This document shows positions 24,184-36,225 of a stretch of DNA of 64,000 nucleotides, one piece after another. Below the pieces are notes generated by a model. It did not search any database and was not told the origin of the DNA. It worked only from the letters and a program-made list of their open reading frames with translations. This DNA comes from Actinomucor elegans. Its lineage: Eukaryota; Mucoromycota; Mucoromycetes; Mucorales; Mucoraceae. How positions within the stretch are numbered: position 1 is the first letter of the stretch; every line of letters begins with the position of its first letter. The DNA is taken from assembly GCA_026027325.1 (NCBI GenBank), contig JAMSLZ010000011.1, positions 682,001 to 746,000 on the forward strand, in the 5' to 3' direction. A program made the translations under genes and the position numbers.

Positions 24184-25308
24184 TTATTCGATTTGCATAT
24201 CATCTGTCTTTTCAGTAGTTTCCTTGATCTCGGCTTCCAATTCCTTAATTTCTTTTTCTTCTGTATTCTCTAAAGCGTTTTCACTCTTGAGGTTATCAAT
24301 CTTGTTATCGATCAAGTTATGAAGAGCAATAACAGCACGAATCATACTTGACAAGTAGATCAATAGCAACTGATCGTTTGTCTTTGTGCTGAACGAGTTG
24401 ACCATTTCTTGATTCTCGAGATTAGGTAACAAGTTGAAGATATCTTGCAGGTTATAAATGATCTGATGGTTGACGGGTAGTTTTCCGCTTACAACCTTTT
24501 GCAAATAGTCACGAATTTCCTCTAAACGACCTTGTAATCCACCCAAAGAGCCCAATTGAGAGCTGATACGCGTAGAAAGTGTGCCGACTGCGTTATCTTT
24601 GATATCTCTTAATAAATGCTCAACACCGATCTCTTCTGCTTCCTCTGCAACAATTTCTGATGGTACATGCATGAATGTCTTTGTTGTAGTAGTACCGTCC
24701 TATAATACAGTTAATATACGCACACTATCATTCCTAGTTGTTTACATACATCCTTGATTTCTTCAATAGCAAAGTAAGCATCCGTGGGGATTTCAGCATC
24801 GTTAGGTTTTACGTCCACAATGACAAGTACTGGGTTAGGAGTATATCTTTTGAACAGTTCATTGATTTCCAAGTCGGACGAACGAAGCTTAGGTCCACTA
24901 TGATACCAGCCGATTAACTTTTCCTTTGCTAATCATAATATTTAGTATAGTTGCATAAAATATTTGTATTGTAACGTACCATTGACTTTTTTAAACATGT
25001 CATTCATGGCTTCAACATAATTATGATCCAAGAACCAAACTGAAGGATCCTTTTCATCTTCCTCGAAAGGAACTAGAGGCAAAAAAAAAAGGGTTCAGTA
25101 AAGTTATTGTTTTTTAAGCTTTCATAGACTGACCTGCAAAACTGTTGGAGACGTTGACGGTTTTTCCCTTATTTTGACCGAGCAAGACACCAATGACGCG
25201 CTTCTTGGTATCTTTGGCGACACGGTTATAATGATCAGTTGCTGAAAGCAAGACAAGAGGATGAACGTGAGCTGTAATTGATGGTTGAACTGCTGTAGTG
25301 GAAGGCAT
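24184..25308 (-). CDS. RPN8: 26S proteasome regulatory subunit Rpn8/PSMD7
   Basis: Four exons from the ATG at 25308 to the TAA at 24184-24186. An MPN domain opens the protein ([40 protein letters not shown]). After two introns comes [11 protein letters not shown], then [11 protein letters not shown]. Rpn8 is the catalytically silent MPN partner of the deubiquitinase Rpn11; as expected, the JAMM metal-binding pattern (HxHx7Sx2D) is incomplete here, with WYHSGPKL in place of HSHP. The C-terminal part ([24 protein letters not shown], the long helices after it) packs in the lid helical bundle, and the tail is a Glu/Lys-rich charged stretch. The protein acts in the 19S lid. Start is the first ATG before the MPN fold. 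Confidence 0.95.
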
Positions 25309-26513
25309 TTTTTTGTATATATTAAGGTGTTGATTAGAAAGCCGAGCAAGAGAGAAGCAAACGCAAGTTCATTAAAGGAACTGACGCGTCCGTCGAAATA
25401 ATCTTCGTGACATCACCCAGCCAGAAGCGGTATAATTTATGCGCAATTAGATTGGATAACGGGGAATAAATATCTTTGGAAAAAAAAAAAACTGAAAATG
25501 AGAAAAAGGGTTACTTTTTACTTTAATTTGATCTTTGAAATAACAAAAATGTTTCGGTAGACAGAAAGTAAGTTAGCGAAAGGCGTACACTATATTTTTA
25601 CAAATTCAATAATGTAATAATTATAGTAATTTCACATTTTAAAAAAATTAGAATCATAATCAGTTTTTGTGTTTTTTTGTTTTTGTTTTATAGTTTTAAA
25701 TAGATATTTTATAGAAATTAAAACATATCAAATATATTTGAGTATACTTTAAATTGTATACAATGTATACTAATTATATTTTATCTTTCAAAGCACCGTC
25801 TATATCTTGAAGAAAAAAAAATAGTTAAAGCAAACCGACAGGAATTTTTTCAAATAATCCAGAAGTTTGGGTTATTTAATTGGATTTCGGTAGCTGAACG
25901 AGAACCTCGAAAGGAGCTTTCCAGTACGTAACAGTGGTTATCATTGACTAGCGGAGAATTTAAAATTCAGGTACGAAATCAATTGTTTTTCGAAAAAAAA
26001 TGTATTTTTTTTTATACTTAGCGACGACATTTGTATAACAAAGTTTATAAACCATCGCGTTGTGCAGCAAATGGCATTAGAATCATGTTATATTTGTAAT
26101 TAAAATCTCAACTGAAATGCAATTAATAGGCATATAGTTGATATTCGGGTTTTTACTGGATATTTAAGCTTTTGATAAGGAAAAAAAATCCCTTTAAAGC
26201 ATTCAGATATGCATTTATACGCATAAGGAACGTAATTAAATTATTAATTAGCTTTTAAAAAATGAAATTATAATCGACAAATACACACACAAAAATTTAA
26301 TAAATATGGAACTGAAGTCAAAAAAAACTCTACTCAGTGGATTCGAAGCCCATCTATTGAGTCTGACGCAATACTCATTACAAGTCGCGCTTATATGGCG
26401 GAGAAATAAGGATAAAGTCCGAGCGAAACTCTTTTGCTATTCAATTTTTACTTTTCCTCTCTTCCTCTTATTACACCCTAATCCCGAGACTTTATATATA
26501 TATATAAAATATC
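25309..26513. other. Divergent intergenic region, Rpn8 and Rab2 genes
   Basis: About 1.2 kb, very AT-rich, separating two divergently transcribed housekeeping genes. The stretch near 25380-25450 is less AT-rich, lies just upstream of the Rpn8 start and may contain its promoter. I saw no proteasome control element I could identify with confidence. An open frame at 26306-26521 overlaps the Rab2 start and is not called. Confidence 0.45.
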
Positions 26514-27640
<1,127 letters not shown>

Positions 27641-28117
27641 CATTTTACCCTTTCTCATATATATACACACACTGTTCTCATAATGTCATTTATCAAATAA
27701 TAATACTATATTCTTAACCTCATCCATGCGAAACATAAAGAAGTGCTTTACACATATAGCCTTACCCTTTGATGTTACATTCCGAGTTACACGACATTGT
27801 TTAAACCAAATAGAAACAGGTACACTGACAGAAAATCGCGTCAACGCATTCCAGATATTACTGCAGTAATAGGGTTTTGGTTTCAATGCTTAGCATAGTT
27901 GGTGGTGAATATAAGGCCTTTGAGTTTTTACTCATAAGAGCCGCGATCTATACGCGTTATCCAACGGCACTTTCCTGATACAAGTCAGGATATCTGAGCT
28001 ACGTTACACGCGTAGCTTCATAGTAAGATTGAAAAAAAAAAAATAATGCAAAATCCAGTGAATTGGGTATCAGCGCGTTCTGCTTATGTATATACGAGCC
28101 TTTTATTATATGAGCGT
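27641..28117. other. Convergent intergenic spacer
   Basis: 477 bases between the Rab2 stop and the stop of the small membrane-protein gene. It contains (AT)/(AC) dinucleotide steps near 27655-27675 and an A run near 28032-28043. No gene recognised. Confidence 0.55.
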
Positions 28118-28639
28118 TTATTGAGGTTTTGTACATATTTGATTTCGCGATAACAAATGATCTAAACGCATCACAGCATCTTCAGGCAATGTATGTCTTG
28201 GATCTGGCGGTGAATAGCTTGGTGGTGGACAAACAATACACGAGCCAAAGAGCATCATTGTAGGGATAGAAGATGAAGAATGACATTGGCCTTGTAAATG
28301 AAGCTGATATCGTCTTTCTTGTTGCAGAATGGCGTCCTCTATCACCATCTGGCGCTGTTGTCTTGCTTTTCGCCTTTTACGAATACCAGTTAGTATACAA
28401 AATGCAAATATAAAAAACACCAGTAATGAAAAGAAAATTTGGACTGCGATCAAATAGCCATTACTGTTCATACTATCATTATGGCGTACCGAGACTAAAT
28501 CTGCCTCATGTATCGCGGTATTATTAGTGTTTGTATTATTTTCAATAATAAACGCAGGCATTGTATTGAATATGGAAGCCGCAATTAAGAAGAGAGAAAG
28601 AACTAAAAGAAAAGAACCAACATATAACTGACGAGCCAC
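28118..28639 (-). CDS. Small membrane protein with PPxY motif, function unknown
   Basis: A single exon of 173 aa. Residues 7-27 form a hydrophobic helix (signal anchor or signal peptide), residues 30-60 hold several Asn-x-Thr/Ser sequons and would be lumenal or external, and residues 61-84 form a second helix followed at once by a basic stop-transfer patch (GIRKRRKARQQRQ). The cytosolic tail includes a CPPPSYSPPD segment (residues 137-146), whose PPSY is a PPxY motif of the type bound by WW domains of Nedd4/Rsp5 ubiquitin ligases. That would fit an adaptor or cargo of ubiquitin-dependent sorting, but this is inference. I recognise no family. The start is the first ATG and lies only 94 bases from the divergent SPO11 start. 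Confidence 0.7.
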   Translation of the reverse strand: MARQLYVGSFLLVLSLFLIAASIFNTMPAFIIENNTNTNNTAIHEADLVSVRHNDSMNSNGYLIAVQIFFSLLVFFIFAFCILTGIRKRRKARQQRQMVIEDAILQQERRYQLHLQGQCHSSSSIPTMMLFGSCIVCPPPSYSPPDPRHTLPEDAVMRLDHLLSRNQICTKPQ

Positions 28640-28733
28640 ATGTTCCGCCGTGCAAATACAAATAAAGAAGCAAGTATTCTGAACATTAGGGGTTTTTCTT
28701 TCATATTTTTCAATTTAATCTTTTGGTACTATC
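28640..28733. promoter_or_regulatory. Very short divergent promoter, membrane protein and SPO11
   Basis: Just 94 bases separate the two start codons. The interval is T-rich on the SPO11 side (TTTTTCTTTC near 28690-28705). No meiotic control element can be claimed by eye. Confidence 0.4.
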
Positions 28734-29950
28734 ATGCATCCAAATCGTGATCATCTATCTAGAGTGGACGAGTATTACAAAAGACATAATAATACTACCG
28801 ATAACAGCAGCTCTCAGCACAGAGTGCCAGATATACTTGATCATTGTTTGCCTGCTGATATCAATGATCTATCATCTTCTTCAATTGATGTACCGTCAAG
28901 CAATATTTCTGCCTCTGCGCAAACACTATCCATTACAAATGGCTGCCGATCAACAGTGGAAAGATCTCGCGAATCCATCATGTCAGATATTGAAGAAACC
29001 TTTGCACATATGATTGCCTCTATTTCCGTTGGAGAGCCCATCACATTGACTCTCTTGAATAGAAAATTATCAAACCTACAAGACTTGAAGTAAATAAGAA
29101 AAAAAAAAAAGCCAATGTGTTATTGTACTAAACAGTTTGTTTTGTAGGAGAAAACGGTTACAAATGACGGATGATCCAGCTACAAGTAGTAGCGAAGTTA
29201 ATAGTAGTTATAGCAGTAGTATCTCTGTTAGCAGCGATAGTGCCAACAATACTCAAGCTATGTTGGGGAACGAGCATAGTAGCAATACCAATACCAGAAC
29301 AATCGCATTGAATTGCGGGACTTCATCAAAAACCTTGGGTATAGTACAACAAAACATTCTGGGATGTCAATGCTTATCAATTTCATTATTTAGCGCGTTA
29401 TATTTCTGTATTACAAATGATCTATGAAGCCGTAGCTTATAGAATAGTGGTAACAAAGAGAGACATGTACTATAGAGATGTTTCTCTGTTCGGTACACAG
29501 TCTGTTGTTGATATTGTAAAGTAGAACATGTAGTGTATGCTAGAAAGTTGATCCTAACGAGCATTTTTTTTAACAGATTGTAGATGATTTCTCTTGCCAT
29601 TTTAACGTACCTAGATCATCCCTTAACGTGGTACGTACAGTTGGCTTGTTTTCTGAAAAGATTATCTTAGCTTGTTCGCTATAGAGCGCCGCGTCTAAAG
29701 GGTTGGTGTTTGGTCCTATTTTGGTCAAACTGAAAAACAACAAAGTGTTAGATTGCATGAATATCCAAAGTTGCGATGAAGGTTCCTCAAAATTTGATTA
29801 CAGTAATGAACAGGTAAGATTATTGGGGATGCAGGAGGTTTTTCAGAGGCGAATTATTAAATGTATATCGTAGGGTTCCTTAATACCACCTATCAGTCAA
29901 GTACTTGAAGTCCAATGCAGAGCAAAGTGTATGATCGTGATTGAGAAAGA

Positions 29951-29986
<36 letters not shown>

Positions 29987-30821
29987 CAAATAGGGTACCT
30001 AATCTTCTAGATAGGCTACATTTCGCCATTTGGTTTCAGCCGGTTTTTGTCAATCACTCCCGCAAAGTTGTATATTAGTCACTGTAATATATATACATAT
30101 ATATAAACTATGAATATAATGTTACACGTATACTCATAACAATGACAGGGAAAAGGATATCCAGACTTATCTACTAGACAATTCGTTAAATACTTTTCGA
30201 CTCACTTTAGTAATAAGCCCATCTTTGCATTAATGGATAATGATCCTCATGGTTTAGATATCTATGCCACTTACAAATGGGGTGCCAGAGTACATATCCA
30301 TGGCAGGCTATATGCATTGAACTGTGTATTCACTGCTTCATCTATAGGCTATGGCATTTGACGTGTTAAATTTGGCCGTGAACACAATGGAATTACTTGG
30401 TTTAACTTGCCAAGATCGTATAGAGCAAGTACCTAATACTATGCCTTCAAGCCATAAACCTAAACCACTTAAATAGATTCAACATCGCACCTGAATGTTA
30501 TATTCCAATGACAGAAAGAGATAGATCAAAATGTCTTTCCATGATCCATACAGGCTGCACTGGTGATTCTCCTGGCCAAAATCAACTTATTGAAAGAGGT
30601 TGGCAAGACTTTGATGACCAGTTAGCTTCCCAAGGACATCAATCATACATGTAAGTAGCTTTAGGACCTGGCACATTTTTTGCTTATTATATTTTAGAAA
30701 CGAAGTCAACAAGCTACTCAAATCAGACTATAAATGCGAACTTCAAGCACTGAATCATGCTGGCCCGTATGGCTTGACGAATTACCTTACTGCAAAACTC
30801 ACTCATCATCTCCTCTTCTAA
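28734..30821 (+). CDS. SPO11: Meiotic DNA double-strand-break transesterase Spo11 (topoisomerase VI subunit A family)
   Basis: Eleven exons, 28734-29089, 29148-29338, 29394-29515, 29577-29630, 29685-29813, 29874-29951, 30015-30083, 30149-30289, 30348-30399, 30452-30650 and 30698-30821, give 504 aa in a continuous frame. The catalytic tyrosine lies in TKRDMYYRD, in the winged-helix part that starts LQMIYEAVAYRIVV and continues SVVDIIVDDFSC. It is followed by RSSLNVSAASKGLV. The Toprim metal site is complete: the Glu of VIEKEATF and the DNDPHG triad in ALMDNDPHGLDIY. The C-terminus has the family's PMTERDR and LQALN motifs. Spo11 starts meiotic recombination by a topoisomerase-like cut, leaving covalent protein-DNA ends that CtIP/Sae2 relatives help remove. 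The N-terminal 160 residues are Ser-rich and longer than usual. One intron (29952-30014) includes a 30-A run; the 30400-30451 acceptor TTCAAG is off the usual pattern but required by frame. Confidence 0.93.
29954..29983. repeat. 30-base poly-A tract inside a SPO11 intron
   Basis: An uninterrupted A run begins two bases after the donor GT of SPO11 intron 6. It could weaken splicing or simply reflect replication slippage. Confidence 0.9.
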
Positions 30822-30921
30822 GTCCGCTGCCAGAAAAGACATAGAGGCGCCCTTTCAGTTGCTTGTATCACTGGGCCTTTGTATATTACTTTTTTCATAT
30901 CAAATAAACTAATAAACACTA

Positions 30922-32156
30922 ATGGCTGATTCGTGAGTTTTCCGAGTGATTTCAAGTGTGTTCTTATTCTTAACCCTATTCTTTAAACTCATAGACAGCG
31001 AATGATCTTAGATCCTGGTAATTTTAAACATGAAATCAATACATTATAGACCGAGAATCCTACGCTTACATTACTTTTCTCTGCAGCCATCAGAGATTGG
31101 GTCTTGTTACCCATTCTATTAGTCATGGTATTGGTTGGTGTGCTTCGTCATCATATCACGATGCTTATTACAGGTGCACCGAAAACACCACAGCTCAAAG
31201 CTATCCGAGAATCGTAAAGCTTTTTTTTTTTTTTGATCATCATCTTGCTTTAAACACGCGTATTAACAAACCTCTTTCTTTTAGGAAAGCATTGTTGCGT
31301 GGTATGCGTCTTCGAACTGTTGGCAATAGTATCCCTCAACACGCGTTTACAGTGCGCAAAGCCTATTTAGCAGATGCTTTTGAGAAAGGAAAATACTTGA
31401 AGAACCCCACTGCCAACAAAGAAGGTGCTGCACCTGCTAATCCAATGACAGATCCTGATATGATGGAAGGCATGATGGAAGGCATGAAGAAACAGTTAAT
31501 GAATATGGTTCCTCAGATGATTATCATGGGTTGGATCAACTTTTTCTTTCAAGGATTTATTGTTAGTAAGTAAATAGCTACAAGCAGGCGTGTTTTGAGT
31601 AAGAATATTAACCAGAAAAACGATTCTAGTTAAGCTGCCCTTTCCTTTAACACCGCGTTTTAAACAAATGTTGCAAAGTGGCGTTGATACGCGTGACATG
31701 GATGTCACTTGGGTATCTTCTCTGTCTTGGTATTTCCTCAATCTGTTTGGTCTCGGTAGTGTGTTTTCTCTGATTTTGGGTGATAATAATGGTAAGATGC
31801 ACCAAAAAAAAAAGTTTCTCAGCAGGTAATCTGGAGATTGACTGTTTGAATTAGCTGCTGGAGTGGACATGACTGCAATGAGTTCTATGCCCGGTATGAT
31901 GCCCGGTATGCCTGGTATGGGTCAACCAGGTCAACCTCAAGATTTCAACAAACTTTTCTTGGCTGAAAAAGAAAATGTCATGATTACACCTCATGTTTGG
32001 GATTTAGATGATATTGAGGAAAAGTTATTAACAAAATACGGCAAGACTGTCAAGTCTAGTAAAAAATCTATTGCTGAAACATCAAAGAAAGAACCTAGTG
32101 TGCTCAACAAAATTAAGGCTGCTCAAAAGAACAATAGTAATAGTAAACGTCGTTAG
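30922..32156 (+). CDS. EMC3: ER membrane protein complex subunit 3 (EMC3)
   Basis: Six exons, 30922-30932 (11 nt), 30995-31017 (23 nt), 31087-31213, 31285-31565, 31630-31791 and 31855-32156, encode 301 aa. The order of landmarks fits EMC3: [18 protein letters not shown] with the first helix, [14 protein letters not shown], the [19 protein letters not shown] motif, [37 protein letters not shown], and [23 protein letters not shown]3 belongs to the Oxa1/YidC/Get1 superfamily and forms the membrane cavity through which the complex inserts tail-anchored and multipass proteins into the ER. A Met/Gly/Pro-rich stretch ([15 protein letters not shown]) lies after the last helix, and the C-terminus is Lys/Ser-rich. 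It starts 100 bases after SPO11 ends, in the same direction, and is convergent with the next gene, with 32 bases between stops. Confidence 0.95.
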
Positions 32157-32188
32157 CAAAACTGCCCTCTCCTTTTATTATAATAAAA

Positions 32189-33556
32189 CTATGCCTTTGC
32201 TTTAGCTAAACCTACGCGAGCATTACCAAAATCAAAAACGGAATAGTAACTTCTCAAGAATGTATTGCCTAGAATCACTAAAGGTATGTTTGCTTCGGCG
32301 ATACCTGAATAGCACAGTGGCGTGGTCGAGTTGACTGAGTTGGGCATTTTTTCTCTAACAAGATCCTGTAATAGTAAAGGAAACTCTTGCCCGCCCAATG
32401 AAATGGAGATTGATTTATTTGCTGAGCTTTCATCAAGAGAACAAGGCATACGCCATCCATACATGGGATCATAAGTGGCACCAGGAATAGCGTCATGAAT
32501 AGCTTGAGAGACATCATGGGGGACGATAATCAAGGTAGTTCCAGTATCAATAATAGCGGACATAGTCGAATTCAATATGTTCTGTTCATTTATGGTAACA
32601 GCTGTCATGTCTACTTGCCAGTACTTTTGGACAGTAACAGGGATGTATGATAGCTCGCCTTCGAAATGGTTTTGATTGATTTCTCCAAAAAGCTATCAAT
32701 AATTGATTAATGCCTTGTATAACCTTTGATGGAATATTACCTACCACTTCGCCTTTTCCGCCATCGCGATTTCGACCGAGATAGAAGCTAACAATAGGAG
32801 AGGGAATGGAGCCAGATTCAAAGAGCTCTACTATGATTGATTTTGTAATGCCGGTATAAGACAATGGAGGAAACCCTAAGCCAAAAATACCATCAAGGAG
32901 CCGATCATGAGCAAAGTCGGGTGATTGATAAGTCGCCATTCCGATCAATTGCGATGGTTGAGAGACATCACCAAGGTGCACAGTATCTGTAGCAGTAAAA
33001 CCTTTCACAGCAGATCCATCTCCATATCGTAATGACCAAGTACTATTTATGTTTTCCACATAAGTAGAAGACTCATTACCGTAGAACAGCCTATGGGTGC
33101 TACAGGTGGCATTGCATTTAGAAGAAGGAATCCAGATATCAGTACTACCCGTATCGAAATCTACACTGAAGGTTTGAGGAGGGGTGCCAATACCAATTTC
33201 ACCAACGTACTATGAATATGTTTAGTTGGATCAAGAATAAATAATGACATAGCGATTCTACCTCGACATCGACATAGAGGCTGGTTAGTTCAACGCTTGC
33301 AGCCGCAGAATTGATCTTGGAATTAATAATATCATCTACAATACCATATTTTGCAAGCGCTCTTTTAACTCTAGTATGGGTGTCCATGGGCCGGCCTTCT
33401 ATATGGCCAAGTCCAACGCTATAATTGATCAATTAGTTTGACAGCCTGAGAAGGAAAATGACCTAGTGCTTACTTGAGAGATGTGAGTTGGCCTTGCACT
33501 AATTGGGCAGCCAAAACCAAAGCAGATGACACAATTAATCCTACAGCTTGAACCAT
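32189..33556 (-). CDS. Secreted pepsin-type aspartic protease (family A1)
   Basis: Several exons from ATG 33556 to the stop at 32189-32191. Residues 1-22 form a signal peptide (MVQAVGLIVSSALVLAAQLV). A short propeptide includes THTRVKRALAKYG with a basic pair typical of processing, and the mature enzyme begins near YVGEIGIGTPPQTF. Both catalytic aspartates are present: DFDTGSTDIWIP and AIIDTGTTLIIVP; the flap tyrosine is in LRYGDGS. Other A1 landmarks are FGLGFPPLS, GEINQNHFEGEL and VILGNTFLRSYYSVFD. Cysteines in SSKCNATCSTH and in MPC...PLC fit the usual disulphides. Early-diverging fungi secrete many such enzymes (rhizopuspepsin group) for protein digestion at acid pH. Several Asn-x-Thr/Ser sites suggest glycosylation. 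No GPI tail is seen, so it is probably released. The splice near 32695 (GEV to LFGEI) was reconstructed from the motif. Confidence 0.92.
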
Positions 33557-34014
33557 GGCAATGTTTGTATCTAATAGAATCAATAAACAATTAACACTTC
33601 TTTATATATGTGCTTTTATGACTTTTTACCCGAGATGATTGTCTTGTTTTCACCGACCACATTGAGACATTGGCGCGAGACTATATTCACTTCTGTTTCA
33701 CTTTCATTGATCGACTTTTGAAGAGTTCTCGACCAAATTCGATATATCTGTTACTGTTTAATTACACTTTTTACATACTATCTATAAGTTTTCACACGCA
33801 CTATAACTCGTCTCGATCCAAGAAACAGTCGATAGAAGCCGATTTGTCATTATTTTCCTTTGACCAAACCCAGTTAAAGAAAAAAAAAAAAAAAAGTCCT
33901 CGGGAAAGCCATCCAAAAGCTCAGATCTTCATTCAGATTCTTTTTTTTCTTTCTCTTAATTTTCCTTTTAGCTCTAATCCTTTATCCAAATATTCTCCAT
34001 ACAGGAAACACGCC
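33557..34014. promoter_or_regulatory. Divergent upstream region, protease and LDH-like genes
   Basis: 458 bases. An open frame continues upstream of the LDH-like start to 33670, but its peptide is derived from C/T- and A-rich DNA (poly-Lys from an A run at 33880-33894) and has no counterpart in the enzyme family, so I read it as leader and promoter. The pyrimidine-rich stretch at 33935-33975 precedes the chosen ATG. Confidence 0.5.
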
Positions 34015-35040
34015 ATGGTACATCATCCAGGACGAGTTTCAATTATTGGAGCTGGAACGTTGGGAGGAACGATAGCCTATAGTCTCATGCTATCCAATGT
34101 AGCTTCGGAAATCCTCCTCGTGGACATGTCCAACAATATACTCCAAGGGCAAGTACTCGACATTGCTGAAGCAGGCATACATACCAATACTGTCATTCGC
34201 TCTGGTACGCTGAAAGAAGCAGGTCAATCTTCTCTCGTTATCTTTACAGCTGATACACCACGCCACCCCAAAGAAGACCGTCGTTTATGGCTTATGCGCA
34301 GCCGCCAACTGCTACTCAGTATTGCATCTGCCATGTCTCCTGTACAAAATGATATCACTATCTTGATTACCAGCGACCCTGTTGATCTCTACGTTCAGTC
34401 ATTACAAAACTTTTTTTCACATATTCCTGCTACGCGCATCTTTGGTCTCGGCACCACGTCGGCTACAGACCGATTCAAACACTGGTTGAAACAAATGAAT
34501 AACCAGAAACCTGTCAGTGATGCTTATTGCATTGGAAACCAAGCAATGCCTGTGGTTGTGTGGAACTATGCGAAAGTGGATGATGTCCCTATACCTATGA
34601 TTCCGTTCTTAGTCTCGCAACGTAACGCTTTAGATCAAGTTGTATCTACTCATCGCCAAGATTTGATCCGTGAAAGAAAAGGTAATGCTTGCTTTGGTCC
34701 TGCAGCAGTTGCTACGCGATTGGCAAAAGAATTGCTGCTGAATCAACAAGGCTTGACAAAAACGAGTACAAGCACAACAAATACAGTCAACAGCAGCATA
34801 TCAATAAGACGCACACCTGGCTTGATGTTAGAAGACTCACCATCGCAAAAGGTCTGGGTCCTCTCTGTCTATGTGCCTCATTACGGCTGCTGTCTCTCTT
34901 GGCCTATTACATTGGGAGAAAAAGGTATCAATACGTTGATAGATCTGCCTTTGGCTTCAGATGAACAAGCCAAGGTCATACAGGTGGTAGATGCTAACTC
35001 GAAAGATTATCAAGAAAGCATCATGTTTTCTCAACACTGA
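34015..35040 (+). CDS. L-lactate/malate dehydrogenase-like protein lacking catalytic residues (probable pseudoenzyme)
   Basis: A single exon of 341 aa from the ATG at 34015. The Rossmann glycine motif is intact (GAGTLGGTIAY, residues 12-22) and the acidic NAD-binding residue is in ILLVDMSNN. The fold matches L-LDH throughout (QGQVLDIAEA, the loop TPRHPKEDRRLW, LITSDPVDLY, FGLGTTSATDRF, AYCIGNQAMPVVVW). Key residues have changed. Where LDH has the NPVD asparagine there is Asp121, the dyad aspartate of LDxxR is Ala150, and the catalytic His of GEHGDS is Gln176 (IGNQAMP). The substrate arginines seem retained (Arg89 or Arg90, Arg153). The C-terminal third has a Thr/Ser-rich insertion (TSTSTTNTVNSS). 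Without His and Asp it should not reduce pyruvate by the normal mechanism; a regulatory, NAD-sensing or structural role is possible. The frame is intact, which argues against simple decay. Confidence 0.85.
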   Translation: MVHHPGRVSIIGAGTLGGTIAYSLMLSNVASEILLVDMSNNILQGQVLDIAEAGIHTNTVIRSGTLKEAGQSSLVIFTADTPRHPKEDRRLWLMRSRQLLLSIASAMSPVQNDITILITSDPVDLYVQSLQNFFSHIPATRIFGLGTTSATDRFKHWLKQMNNQKPVSDAYCIGNQAMPVVVWNYAKVDDVPIPMIPFLVSQRNALDQVVSTHRQDLIRERKGNACFGPAAVATRLAKELLLNQQGLTKTSTSTTNTVNSSISIRRTPGLMLEDSPSQKVWVLSVYVPHYGCCLSWPITLGEKGINTLIDLPLASDEQAKVIQVVDANSKDYQESIMFSQH

Positions 35041-36225
35041 TTGATGTTGACTACTAGAGTTATATCTTATACCTTATCTTTATTGCTTGTATTAATTCAT
35101 ATATATATTATATACCATCTTTGATTACCCTATTCTTTCTTTTTTTTTTTTTGGAGAATAAATTACTATGGCAAATTTAAAAAGCTTAATGACTTCTTTC
35201 TTCAAATGCAAATAGTGTTGTTTAGTAAACGTGGACGATTACCTTGACTTTCTGTTTTGTGTTTCAAACAGATCGCCCGACTGATATAGATATTTATACA
35301 GTAGAAATTCCTTATATCTAGCTAATTGTCATACTTCCGCCAGTTATCCCCCATTAACAGATCGAATATAGAACACTGAATAGTCATATATAACTTATAC
35401 CATACTAAAGCGCATACACGCATTGGATGCACTTGTACTCGCCAAATTTCCTATAGGAGAAAGTTATTCCCATATATTCCATAGCAGGAATCCATGATTA
35501 CTATTATCGCTCAAACGCCTGGATATAACGCCTAGTAACTTGTATGTAAGCTACTGTACGTGTGAATAAGACGAGCTATTGAGTGGGCCTTGAATTAGTT
35601 CTAACGAAATAAAAAGCCATCCAGTTTCTTCTACCATGAACACTCTATCATATGACAAAAGGTTTTGCGAGCCTCATTCATTTCTTCTTCTTCTAAAGCT
35701 TATTTCTAACCTCTTACTGGGTGGGATCCGCCGATATACTGTCATGTAATCGATATATTACCTCGCACTCGATCTAGCTAAATATAGATTATGCATAGAA
35801 CCATTAGGTCGATCGATGAAACGCATATTGGCTTGTGTTGTTCGTGGACATGTAAATAACACTTACTAAATAGATATAGGTGAATATTCTAATCTTTACA
35901 TAACTGTGCAACTCCACTTGCTTTGGAAACTATTTCTTTGAATCTCCCCTTCCCCTTTCTAGAATTTGAGTATAATGTAAACGCCTATAGAAATTCAAAA
36001 TAAAGTATTATGTCTTCTAAAATTACTACTTGACTGAAATGCAATGAATATATTATGTTTTATTGAGGCTCTGTAATTACATGTAGTTGATACATGATGA
36101 AAATTTGAAGCGCTGCTTTCTTCGCTTGTTTGACTACAGATTATTTGTTCAAGTAGAGCTGAATAATATGCAGCCATTCTATTAGTTTAACATGGTTAGT
36201 TATGATTTTATACGTAAATTAATGA

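Noticed and set aside
30420..30475. AATAG at 30471-30475 as the SPO11 exon 10 acceptor.
   Set aside because: It gives a stop in the wrong frame; using donor 30400 and acceptor TTCAAG (30451) restores the LNHLNRFNIAPECY stretch and the PMTERDR motif.
33670..34014. Long N-terminal extension of the LDH-like protein.
   Set aside because: The extra 115 residues come from a C/T-rich and poly-A stretch, match nothing in the LDH family and lie before a good start at 34015.
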